Assembly: GCF_051622035.1 (NCBI RefSeq)
Contig: NC_135356.1
Span: 25,698,839-25,762,838 of the forward strand
Direction: 5' to 3'
Source: Arctopsyche grandis
Taxonomy: Eukaryota; Arthropoda; Insecta; Trichoptera; Hydropsychidae
Length of the DNA stretch: 64,000 nt
Shown: positions 38,356-48,734 of the stretch, in pieces
Layout of the letters: each line of letters opens with the position of its first letter
Position numbering within the stretch: position 1 is the stretch's first letter
Position numbers and translations under genes: made by a program
The notes under the pieces: model-generated
The model's database searches: none
Seen by the model: the letters and a program-made list of their open reading frames with translations, nothing else
Told to the model about the DNA's origin: nothing

Positions 38356-39556
38356 TTAACGTATTTCGTCGATTTTAGATAATACCGCCGTCATTACATC
38401 AACGAACGCCACTATTACATTTTTAACTTGGGCTCTCAGTAACATTTGCATTATTCTATAAAAGAAAAATAAAAAAAAATAAGCAACATGCACAACAACA
38501 ACAAAATTACATCAACAAAGATTATATTTTTAATGAAAAAAAGTCATACAAAGCACGCTCCGACATATCTGTATCAGTTGCTGACTCGTCTACACTCACT
38601 GGTAACTGAGCAGCTGTATTGGGAACAGTTTTTGACTCATCTACCTGTACGTCTACGTCCACTTGAGTCAAACAATCTGTGTTGCCGTCAGATTCAGGTT
38701 CTTTCAGTAAAACTTGCGATGGGGAATCAACTTCGTACCTCGGTTTGCTTATAAGCATCTGTGAGGTCGACCCTATCATATCAATAGGCAAATTTCGGGC
38801 AACACTTCGGGTTCTATAGTAGACATTTTGGGCTCGATTGAATCCAGAACCATACTTGAAGATCAAAATAAAAAAACATAAACAAAAAATAATCTAAAAT
38901 ATAAATAAATGTATATAAAACAGTGGAGATTTAAACAAGCAATCACTGACGATTATTCTTCCAGTGATCTTATTTACTCGCTTTTGGCAGAAGTAGCAGA
39001 GTACACCACGGGAGAGGTGTTCAATTTTATACGCCTCTTTCACGATTTTTTGAACTTTCGATATCCTCGTGAAAGGGAACCTACAAATCAAAATACATAT
39101 TAAATATTGTTATAACAATCCGATTCGATCAGAATCTGCAACGCGATGTCAATTCGCAAAATATTATACATTGTACATCTATGTATAATACAAGTGTAGT
39201 TAAATAGATATGAATACATACATATTAATGTATTATATGTACATAATTGTAGAATATCGTCATTGCAAGCGCAATTTATATTCAGAATACTTTTAAAAAT
39301 GGTGCATTCGCAATATCCGCTCGCCGGGTACATCTGTTAGTGTTACATAAATAAAGTAAATTTCACTGCAGCCTTTGTTTAAAAATTGCTTTGAATAATA
39401 CCTATTTATATATAGTCTGGGCCATTTTTAAGCACATCTGTGAACTCGGCTGTCGTTTCAGTTAAATAAGTGTGATATTTACCTAATCGATTTCCGGCTG
39501 CAGATCAAGCAACCTCCCTTTGAAAAGTGCATCCTTCCTTTAGTCACAGGCACCAT
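38356..39556 (-). CDS. SINHCAF-like zinc-finger gene, right-arm copy (202 codons, four exons)
   Basis: Minus-strand exons: 39556-39483, 39080-38951, 38854-38550 and 38455-38356. All junctions are GT-AG with phases 2, 0 and 2, giving 609 bp to a stop. Exon 1 encodes MVPVTKGRMHFSKGGCLICS; exon 2 has FTRISKVQK and SRGVLCYFCQKRVNK. Together they form a C-x-I-C...G-x-x-C-x-x-C finger with flanking F-T and V-K, like the N-terminal domain of SINHCAF/FAM60A, a subunit of the SIN3-HDAC corepressor in the nucleus. Exon 3 is acidic and low complexity (DVDVQVDES...). Exon 4 is a helical tail ending KIDEIR. The exon 2 donor is uncertain: GTCAGT after 38951, or GTAAAT 27 bp earlier in frame. No promoter was identified. 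Assignment by motif only. Confidence 0.55.
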
Positions 39557-39559
39557 ATT

Positions 39560-40475
39560 ACCTGAAAATGAAATGTAATTTATATCAATTATTAAATATG
39601 AATGTATGTATGTATTTTGTCATACGTCTGTATATGTTCAGAAAAGTCAGTCAAAGTCAAAGTAAAAAAAACATAATTATTTTAAGTAAACTATTAATAA
39701 TTTTCGCATATAGGTAAAAAAAAGAAAAGCTTAAACATTTAAAATAAAATACAAAAATAATAATAGAGTAAGATAATTAGAGAAAACAAAAAGAAAAAAA
39801 AAATAGAAATAACAGTATAATAAAAATATCAAAATAATAAGAATAATAAAACGATAATAATATGATAAAAATTATGAAACAAAAAAAATAATATAATATA
39901 TAACAAAAAACAAAAAGACAAAATAAATACATCAAGTATTTATTCATAATATAATAATAAACAATGATAATCAATGATTTAGATGACAATTGACGTTAGA
40001 ATTGAAAATAAAGTGCGTTTAGAAACATAAGAAAGAACCAATAATTAAAAATGAAAATAAAAACCATAATATTATATATAGGTAGAATTGATAGAGTGCG
40101 TAAAGATAGACGTATAAGCTTACGTGCATAGGTAAACATAGACATATGTATATAAATGAACATGCATTAGTAATTATAAATAAAGATATAGAAGTATTGT
40201 TCAAATAATAATCATTGATGGTAGTAAATGAATTTGAATATATATTAATAAAGTGAAATATGGAATTAATTAGTTTGTATGCTTTAATAATAATATTTAT
40301 ATTGAGATAATAATTAGTAATAGAAGTGAAATTATAGTTATAAATAGAGCAACAAGTATGGAAGAAAATACAGTAAAAAATATAGTAAAAAATGTAATTG
40401 CATGCCTAAGTATATGTAATTATAAATGAAGATATAGAATTAATTATCAAATAATAATTATTGATGATAGTATAT
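39560..40475. other. AT/T-rich low-complexity DNA (right arm)
   Basis: Mirror of 32601-33510, with no gene of its own. Confidence 0.6.
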
Positions 40476-40875
40476 TTATAGAATCTTTTTTAAATCGTTC
40501 AAAGTCTTTACGTTCAGTATCTTTGAAGTGGAGTTTTTTCTTATAAGTTTGTTCGAATTTCTTACCCAGACGTATTGAAACCCCTTATCTTTAGCATAGA
40601 ATTTTGTTTTGGTCAAAAGTTGTTTATTGGCAATGGTTAATTGATCGTTTATGTAGATTTTGGTATTATCAACACCAACACCTATATCGTTAACACCTAT
40701 ATCGTATATCGTTAACCGTGAGATTATTGTGTTTTCGGGTAGCCCTTTTACGAGCTCCCAATTTATTGTAGCCCCCTTCCGTAATGTAGGCACAATTAAA
40801 ATCGTAGTGCCTATTACAAATACCACATTGAACACCATTAGAAAATTGCGTTTCACAAGATGCGCAACACTGCAT
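40476..40875 (-). pseudogene. LINE ORF1-like remnant: PHD-type finger plus FP-like domain (right arm)
   Basis: Minus-strand twin of 32201-32600 with the same frame change between finger and FP-like domain. Differences are few (for example A-R-K for A-L-K after the finger and N-K for N-I near the end). The shared frameshift shows the remnant was already broken before the duplication. Confidence 0.6.
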
Positions 40876-42241
40876 GATTGCCAAATTGAATTGAACTAAA
40901 GGCTGACAATCTATGAAATTCACTCTGCGAACGTGAATGTACGGACTACCCACTTGAAACTTGAAATGATATTTTTTGTGATTATTATGAGTATATTGAG
41001 AATATTTTATAAGTACGAATTAAAAATAGCACTAAAGGAACAAACTTTGTTGATAGATTTTTTCAAGACCGTTTAGGTACTTTAAAAATTATTTATGGTA
41101 GAGCGGTAGTGGTGCGAATGGGTCAGCGATCGACAACGATCGACGACGAACTGATATATTACCGTAGACCTCACTCTGGAAAACACGCCTTCGTACTGAC
41201 GTACATAGAAACGAGACACGTTTTTTGCATTGCATATTTAAATTCTGATATTCACCATATTGTTCCCATTGGTTTCAAATTCAAGCATGTCAGTAGAACC
41301 CTTTCTAAATTATCAACCCACTTATTAAAAAATATGCATACAAATATACAATCCCATAATATGATTCAGATATATACTTAGCTATTCAATTCTTATCTCG
41401 GATATTATTGTTTCGGATAGTAATGTATTTTTTTTATCTCGAATAATTTCTATTACATGTGAAAAAATTTCAGTTGGATTCAGTTAGCGGTTAGGGAGAT
41501 AATTGATTTCAAAAACGTAAAAAAAAGGGGATACCTATAAGGGGAGGTACCATTTCCAAATAAGTTGTCTAATAAGTTATTATTAGTAATAACAAGCTCA
41601 TATGTCTCATTAGTTTTTTTTTCATATACATATGGCTAAGTATATACATACATACATATTGTACTTCTTTGAATTAAAAAAAAATACATTTTACTACTTA
41701 TATTTTATTTTATTTTTATTTGTTATACAAGTTTTCACTCATATACATACTATATAATAAAACCTTTTCATTTAAAAATATGATGCTGGTCCTTGATAAT
41801 TACTGATAAATATTTACGGGTCCGCCAATTTAAATAGTTAGAGTAGCACTGATGTAGACACATTGTATAATAGATGCAGATCAAACGACAGCTTGATATA
41901 TTTTATGTATGTATGTACATACACCCAGCGCAAATCGAAACTCATCGAAATCAGTTGCACCACATGCAAATAACGATATATTTTAAAAGACTAGGAAAGG
42001 AATTTAACAGTTTTCGTATTACTTTCTACAACTCCTCTTCATCAATATGAAGCAAAAAAAAGCGATTTCGTCAATAGATAACATTATGAGGGGAATCATT
42101 GTAAATTTGGAGTACAAATGAACTTTTTTTTATACCTGGAGTAGATTTCATAAATCAAAAAATCGATAAAACCGGATTTTTTTTTCTTCTTCAAGCTTTT
42201 CAACATATCAAGGGGACTTCAAATAATAGTAGGGAATACAA

Positions 42242-42585
42242 TTAAAAAGGTTTTTTGATTTTAATATTTAATGGGACCCCCTTTTTTTAATAAATAGTTT
42301 TATTCAGCATACATCATAAATAATGTATTTTAATTATTTTGTGGTTTTTGGTTTCTTATCTCTAATTTTTTTGCCTATTTTGCTTCACATATTTTCGATT
42401 ATATTTAGATCCGAGCTGTTTCCTGACCATTCAATGGAGTTTATACCTAAACGATCTTTATCTTGATCGATATTTAAAAAAAAAACAAATGGTGATATAC
42501 CAATGTATTAATAATAATTAAAATTAAATGTGAAAACAATTTGAATACTCTCAAATTTTGAACGATGCGCCGGTGCTGAATCATC
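42242..42585 (-). pseudogene. Tc1-type transposase 3' half (right arm)
   Basis: Minus-strand copy of 30315-30640, containing the SAPAHRSK block and the S-D-L-N-x-I-E-N block. Truncated by the edge of the inverted duplication. Confidence 0.75.
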
Positions 42586-42871
42586 TTCACGATAAGTAGA
42601 CAAAAGCAGTTGCTTGGTATCGACAGCTTAAACACCGTTTATGGTAAACTGCAAGCTCTGTTTTATCCCCTCAATCTCTTCACATAATAAATGAGCAAAG
42701 GGATAGGAAGACCCTTCTAAAGTGTCTATTAATTTTATAAATTTTATGCGAATTTCACTTTTATTTGTTATTTTAGCATCTATTCACATATTTTACGAAT
42801 TTAGCATCTATTCCGAATTTTAGCATCAATTAAGCATTAATAGCAAAATGCCCAAAATACGTGTCTCTACT
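42586..42871 (-). mobile_element. hAT-like element end (TAGAG type) abutting the palindrome
   Basis: The right end reads inward TAGAGACACGTATTTTGGGC and is followed by CTTATAAC, the same 8-bp word used by the 8.7-9.5 kb MITE array. A minus-strand frame reads LIDTLEGSSYPFAHLLCEEI, plausibly transposase. The left end and its target copy are missing at the palindrome border. Confidence 0.5.
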
Positions 42872-43044
42872 TATAACATACATATAATCAATGGCACCGT
42901 TAACACTACCGATATTTACTAGGTCCAGAAATACCGCAGATTTTACGCATAAGTGCGTTAACACTAGCAATATATACCTCGTTTACGGTCTTTGCACCTT
43001 GGTTTACGGCCAGTACCTGGGGGGCTACCATATACATATATTAT

Positions 43045-43382
43045 ATGGTTCGGTGATTACTAGTCAAATGTGAACCGGTCACAGGACAACCGGTCGCTCT
43101 AGATCGGTCACGCGTGATCACCCGTCACACTAAAACTGGTCACGAGAAAACTGGCCACACCCTAAAATTGGTCACGAGTAAACTGGTCACATCCTAAAAT
43201 CGGTCAACCAGTTTTCTCGTGACCGATTTTAGGGTGTGACCAGTTTTATCGTGACCAGTTTTAGTGTGAGACCAGTTTTCTCTTGACCAGTTTTAGTGTG
43301 ACGGGTTATCATGTGTGACCAATCTAGAGCGACCGGTTGTCCTGTGACTAGTTCACATATGACTAGTAGTCCGTTTACCATA
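43045..43382. repeat. Palindromic MITE family 'ACTGGTCAC', full copy
   Basis: The two arms are inverted around about 43205. The left arm has GATTACTAGTCAAATGTGAA and repeated AAACTGGTCACGAG words. The right arm has their complements and ends CATATGACTAGTAGTCCGTT then TACCAT. The arms themselves contain five or more degenerate copies of an ~18-bp unit. Confidence 0.8.
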
Positions 43383-43384
43383 TT

Positions 43385-43800
43385 ATATGTATAAATTCGA
43401 TAACCAGTTCAATAAAAACAAATTAAACTTAAAATTAACAAAGTTCAGCTTAACAAAAATGAGGTTATGGACACAAACGTATACAAACTTCAATTTACAC
43501 CAACAAAAACCTAAATTATTTTTATGTACAAAGTATCTGTTTTAAGAGTTCAAATAAATTAATACAACTTTGTAATAATTATAATCGATCTGTAATTACT
43601 GCGTAAGCTTTTTATTTTATTTTTTATACCATCTTTCGTCGCGTTCGGCTTGATTTTCTTGCAGCTTCGTAATATGTAGAACATCTAAGTATTCATTTTT
43701 TTTTACTTATTTAAATAATTATTATCGTTGGGATTCCATAATGCTGGATGTGTCTCATCATAGGATATAATGAATTGTTGTAAATCCATGGCCGAAAACA
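43385..43800. other. AT-rich spacer, nothing recognised
   Basis: No coding signal before the Harbinger remnant. Confidence 0.4.
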
Positions 43801-43840
43801 CGGCCCCACCAATATTTCGTCAATTCATCAATTCGTTAGT

Positions 43841-44570
43841 TTGTCAGTCAGTCTGAGTCGGCGCGTTCTCGCGCTTGGGATGGACATGGAGGTGAGAAGA
43901 AAAGCGGCTTTGGCGATCATACTCGAGGATGCGTTGAGGACGCCTAAACATACAAGGCAGTGGGTTAAGCAGTGGGTTAAGCAGTGGATGCTTCAGAAGA
44001 ATCGATATTCACACTTGAATATCGCTGAAGAAATGGTTCTAGGCGATGACATGAACGATTACCAGAACCTTTTTAGAATGAGTGAAGATTCGTTCGATTC
44101 ATTGCTAATATTGGTTTCACCCATAGGCGGATCCAAGGGGGGTGCCATGGGTGCCATACCCCCCCCCCCCCTTGGGATGAATTTTATTTCTTATATATTG
44201 TAAATTTTTCATATTTCCTGAATAGTTTTCTTTAAAAAAAAAACACTACAGTATAAGTATCATATCTACTATTATTTATATCGTAATGTTAAATCACGTA
44301 AGTTTTAATTTTTTTTTATGTTCAATTTCAAAATGGCACCCTCCTTGACCACTTTCTGGATCCGCCTATGGTTTCACCCTACATAACAAAAAATATACGA
44401 ATATGAGACTAGCCATAACACCGAGAGAGAAACTCGCCGTAACGTTACGGTACCTTGCAACTGGCAGTAGTTTCACGTGCTTGAGATATTCCAGTTTTCT
44501 TTCGACTTACGCTCTTTCGATTTTCGTTCAAGTCACTTTCGATGCCACTCAGACCCGTAGTTGTGGTGAA
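43841..44570 (+). pseudogene. PIF/Harbinger transposase N-terminal remnant, split by a MITE
   Basis: The frame 43841-44113 encodes MDMEVRRKAALAIILEDALR, then NRYSHLNIAEEMVLGDDMND and FRMSEDSFDSLLILVSP, the usual lead-in of Harbinger transposases (Y-x-N-L-x-x-E-L, then F-x-R-M). Across the MITE the reading resumes as YITK. After a 1-2 base frameshift it continues MRLAITPREKLAVTLRYLAT and GSSFTCLRYS, the conserved segment before the catalytic domain. The DDE core and C-terminus are absent. Confidence 0.8.
44122..44370. mobile_element. hAT-type MITE inside the Harbinger remnant
   Basis: TIRs are CATAGGCGGATCCA and its complement TGGATCCGCCTATG. A perfect 8-bp target duplication GTTTCACC lies at 44114-44121 and 44371-44378. 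A run of about 14 C lies at 44160. Length 249 bp. Confidence 0.9.
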
Positions 44571-45118
44571 TTATTAAGAAATAAAAAGTTTCTGATTGAA
44601 TCAAATTCAAACATTACATACTTTATTAAAACTATACACATTATAACAATTAATGACAATGGGGAAATATCTTCTCATACTTCCGAACGATCTTAAACAA
44701 TTCATACCAAAATTATAATTTTTTTCAAAATAGTCTATCGATTAAATACACATATCAGTTATCAATAAGTATTATACTGTTTAATTATTGAAACACTATA
44801 TGCAAATACTGCAATAAAATGGATTAACTGTTTGATGAAGTGGTGATTTCAAAAGGTTTATGGCCTGTTAACTATGTGACATCTGGAAAAGTTCAAGTTT
44901 TGAAAAAAATGGATACAACTTTTCAGTTATTTTAAAGAAATGATCATTTCGGTGTCCAAACTTGACCAAAATATAGAATATAAAACAATTAAATCTAATC
45001 TAATTATACATATGTATATTGATTAAAAGTTATACATTAAGTGTGTGAATTTAATTTAAAGCACAGGATCGTATCAATATTGGTATCAATAATAATTAAT
45101 ATGTATGTATTACAAAAT
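44571..45118. other. AT-rich DNA downstream of the SINHCAF-like gene
   Basis: No ORF of interest. It contains the likely 3' flank of the minus-strand gene that ends at 45119. Confidence 0.4.
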
Positions 45119-47731
45119 TTAAATATCTTCTGTGTCGAAGCTTTCCTTTATAATTGGAGACAATTCGTTCAATATTGCCGCTAATTGGTTTAATTTTGAT
45201 TTCAATATTTCTAAGCTTTCACTAAAAACAAAAAAAAAATAATATTAAAATACACAAAAGAATATAACATCAACCAATATTATCTTTTAAATGTCATAAT
45301 GAGTCATACCGGTCGTCTTTATTTAATTCAGAACGTGATTCCAAGAACTCAGTCAGTAACGATGACAGTGTGTTTTCCGATTCCAAAGACCCTGGCGATT
45401 CTGAATGTTCAGCCGCTACAGCTGAGGAAGCCAAGGGATCCATCGTTGATGTCGACGGTAACGACGCCAGTGTGGTTTCCGATTGCAAATTCTCTGGCGA
45501 TTCTGAAGTATCAGCCGTTACAGCTGAGGAAGCCAATGGATCCATCATTAACGTCGACAGCAACGACGGCAGAGTGGGTTCCGATTTCAAAGTCTCTGGC
45601 GATTCTGTATCATCAGCCGTTACAGCTGAGGAAGCCAATGGATCCATCATTAACGTCGACAGCAACGACAGCAGAGTGGGTTCCGATTTCAAAGTCTCTG
45701 GCGATTCTGTATCATCAGCCGTTACAGCTGAGGAAGCCAATGGATCCATCATTAACGTCGACAGCAACGACAGCAGAGTGGGTTCCGATTTCAAAGTCTC
45801 TGGCGATTCTGTATCATCAGCCGTTACAGCTGAGGAAGCCAATGGATCCATCGTTGACGTCGACGGTAACGACAACAGTGTAGTTTCCGATTCCAAAGAT
45901 CCTGGCGATTCTGAATTATCAGCTACTACAGCTGTGGAAAACAAAGGATCCATCTCAATCCCATGAAACAATGATTGGCTTCTTGTGAAGGGTCTCTTAT
46001 GCCGGTTATTGACAGTTCGATATTCATCGGTGCTTGACTTGAGGATGACAATAAAAAGTATCAACAAAACATTATGTATAAATTTAATATATGTATATGT
46101 ATGTAGAACTACTACGTTCAATCAAATGTTAACTCATGGGCACCTTTTCTCCGAGTTTGACTGCTTGGTTTGCACATATCTTACATACTAAGCCATGACG
46201 AAATGAGGGATAGCTGAAAACGTTCATCATGGCTACTTCAATATGTTTTGCCTCAATGAATTCCTTCCTATAAATTGAGAAGTACATATTGTAATGACAA
46301 GTTATATACATAACAAAGCTTTTAATAATAGTTTATGTTTATGTTTGGTTCATTCGCTGTACTTACACCGACGATGTCTACCTGGACGTTTTGAATTCGA
46401 TCCAGTTCTGTAACCCGGACCTAATTCTAAATGTTTCATATTCACATTACGAGATTAATATGTATGTGAAATAAATGTAGTATTACAATATCGTCGATGT
46501 AAGTGGAATTTTTATGCAGAGTACACAGACACTTTCGCAATCTTGGCTCGCCGGGGACAATTTTCCGGCAATACATTAAATCAATTTCGCTGTTGCTGTC
46601 GCTTTTGCTTAAAATCGCCTTGAAAAATACCCATAGAGCATACCTCTGATGGTGCTTACGGACTAAAACAACGGCGATTTTGGGCCAACTTTTGAACCAG
46701 CAGTAGCGTACAAAATATCGAAATAAAAATTAAATTTTAAAATTGAAATTAAATATCAAAATCAAGCTAAAGAGCGAGATTGAGCTAAAATTAAATCATC
46801 GTTGATGTTTTGAATTACAACAATGTTTTGAATTACGACGATACGCATTTAAAACCAGAGAAATATTATAATTTCTCTGCTTACGAGCGAAAAAAAATAT
46901 TGTTAATGTCGTCACGAGATGTTACTGTATTTCCACGTGGATGATCGATAAAAAAAAAACGATTCATAAAAAAACGCGGTGTCGGATGTCGGTGATTTGT
47001 CAAAGGGTTTTTTTTTCTTTCGTCGAAATAAAATTAATAATCACACATTATCCGATAAATTTTACCTCTGAAATGATTTAATTACTTGATTTATTTCGAC
47101 GAGAGAAACAATTGAAGAATAAAAAAATCCGTTTGATGTGACCGACAACACCCCGGGTTAGCAAAAATCGTTGGATCACCCATACTAATACATGATATAT
47201 TCTCAGTAACTGCGCATTACGGGGAAGTAAAAATAATAATTCTGTGATTTTTTTTCGATCTTAGTGCGTATCTTCGTAAGTCAAAACATCTTCGACAAAA
47301 AAAAGTCGAGGATTACCTGTATGTGATTGTTGATGATCTAATTTTAGGTCAATCTCGAAAATTTATTTAAATTGTGCATGTTCTGTTTTAACTTTCAATA
47401 TTTAATTTTAATTTTAATATAATGATTATAATTTTATTTTGATACTTGAATTTAATTTTAATATAATAATAATAGTTTTAATTTTGATATTTAATTTCAA
47501 TTTTTAAATTTAATTTTTATTTCGATATTTTGTACGCTACTGGTTTTAAAAGTTGGCCTGTGGGCCGTTCGTTGGCTTGGTGCGTACGCACCATGAGGCA
47601 TTTTCAAAACACATGCGCGAATACTGTGAACTCGGCTTTCGTTAGTTACAATTTTAGATTAAATACCTGCTCGCCACATATGAGCATATGCAACACTCCC
47701 TCTTACCCCGAAGGTTCCTCACCGCTGGCAT
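45119..47731 (-). CDS. SINHCAF-like gene with six 34-residue repeats (339 codons, four exons)
   Basis: Exons on the minus strand: 47731-47667, 46267-46144, 46037-45310 and 45221-45119. Lengths 65, 124, 728 and 103 bp give intron phases 2, 0 and 2, the same as in the right-arm paralogue, and one continuous frame. Exon 1 follows the acceptor TTTTACTTTCAG and encodes MPAVRNLRGKRECCICSYVA. Exon 2 encodes KEFIEAKHIEVAMMNVFSYP, then RHGLVCKICANQAVK. The C-C-x-C...G-L-V-C-x-x-C finger resembles SINHCAF/FAM60A, a SIN3-HDAC corepressor subunit. Exon 3 begins SSTDEYRTVNNRHKRPFTRS, then six repeats rich in S, T, E and D. Exon 4 is a helical tail ending FDTEDI. The donor after exon 2 (AAG|GTGCCC) is weak. 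Function is inferred only from the finger. Confidence 0.65.
45354..45965 (-). repeat. 102-bp coding tandem repeat, six copies
   Basis: The TCCATCATTAACGTCGACAG word recurs every 102 bp (45541, 45643, 45745). The protein unit begins MDPLASSAVTADDTESPETL and ends TLLSLLSTLM. The three central units are almost identical and the outer units have diverged. Antisense frames through the block also stay open, but are not genes. Confidence 0.95.
46345..46650 (-). other. Intron 1 block shared between family members
   Basis: GGTTCATTCGCTGTACTTAC through CTCGCCGGGGACAATTTTCC matches 22940-23240. In part (GCTCGCCGG, then an ATACCTATTT-like block) it also matches the first introns of the palindrome copies near 33660-33760 and 39310-39410. 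Confidence 0.55.
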
Positions 47732-48163
47732 TTTATTATCTGAAAGTAAAATGTAAAAATCTCAATTCTTTAATTGGTCTAATTGATGAAAGTTCTTTTT
47801 TTGCTTTCATTTTATACTTTTATTATTCCCGACATTTCAAAAAGTTAAAACTTAAAAGTTCAATACTATAAATTTACATATGTACATACACATGCATTAC
47901 CAAAACTAAAAAAAATATACCGGAGCACAAAAATGAAAAATATGAAAAAAATGAAAAATATGACAAAAATGAAAAATATGAAAAAAATGAAAAAATTGAA
48001 AAATATGAAGAAAATGAAAAATATGAAAAAAAAGAAAATTATGAAAAAAATTAAAAAAAAAAATTGTTCCCCATACTGGTTGATGGTTGATCGTCCGTCA
48101 CATACAAATATACAAATATACAAATATATTTAGCGACAGTCCGTTTTTATATATAGTATATTA
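47732..48163. other. Upstream region of the minus-strand gene; A-rich low complexity
   Basis: The ATGAAAAATATGAAAAAAAT repeat at 47930-48060 gives spurious Lys/Met-rich and Phe-rich frames. No promoter element is evident. A 5' UTR intron must separate this gene's transcription start from the acceptor at about 47740. Confidence 0.4.
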
Positions 48164-48709
48164 CTAACTGTATCACCCGGTTTCGCTCAGTATTTATAAT
48201 GTAAACCGCTTAAACATGACGATTCTAATAGTTAACATTTTAATTAAATATAAAAAATTAAAAAAAAAAAATTTAAATTAAAAAATAATAAAAAAAAATC
48301 TAAAAAAAATATTTTTTTTTGCCTTCGGGGCCCCATGCGACTGAGTCCCATAAGACTGAGCCCCCGTGAATCCATTGAATCGAAAAAAATCAAATCGGCG
48401 CCTATGAATCGAAAAAAAAAAATCGAATCATTTGTTCGATGACGGCTGCGCCCCATGAGGCTGCGGCCCCCTGGTCCCCCTTTGGGGACCCATGCGGCTG
48501 CGGCCTATAAGGCTGCGCCCCATAAGGCTGCGCCCCCTTCGTGGCCCCATGGGACTACACCCCTTGAATCCGTAAAATCAAATCGACGCCTATGAATCGA
48601 AAAAAAAAATTTCGAATCACGTGTTCGATGACGTCACCGATCTACGGACGACGAACCAAGGATACATACATATGTATATACAAAGTCTCTTTCCAAATTA
48701 TATATTAGA
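48164..48709 (-). mobile_element. Helitron-like element, copy 5
   Basis: On the minus strand it starts TCTAATATATAATTTGGAAA (48709) and ends in the GAGCGAAACCGGGTGATACA motif then GTTAG|T (48164). The core has GC-rich degenerate repeats (GGCTGCGCCCCATAAGGCTG). Confidence 0.7.
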
Positions 48710-48734
48710 AGATATTATAGGAGTAAATTAAGGG

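Larger units (their letters stand above)
37052..42585 (-). repeat. Giant inverted duplication, right arm
   Basis: Reverse complement of 30315-35771, 5.53 kb. It keeps the full exon 3 of the host-like gene, lacks about 200 bp seen in the left arm between short direct repeats near 41450, and has an 18-bp insertion near 41208. Its outer edge cuts the Tc1-type copy at GATGATTC, after which unrelated hAT-like DNA begins. Confidence 0.95.

Noticed and set aside
45299..45966. Two plus-strand ORFs of nearly 200 codons
   Set aside because: They are antisense shadows of the 102-bp coding repeats. The minus strand has consistent splice sites and phases, the plus strand has none.
46360..46440. Alternative first exon (MKHLELGPGYRTGSN...) for the 45-kb gene with a good GTAAGT-like donor
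   Set aside because: It lacks the first C-x-x-C of the finger. The exon at 47667-47731 supplies it with exact phase and has a homologue at 39483-39556.
47866..48133. Phe-rich and Lys/Met-rich ORFs
   Set aside because: Translation of an ATGAAAAAT-type simple repeat.
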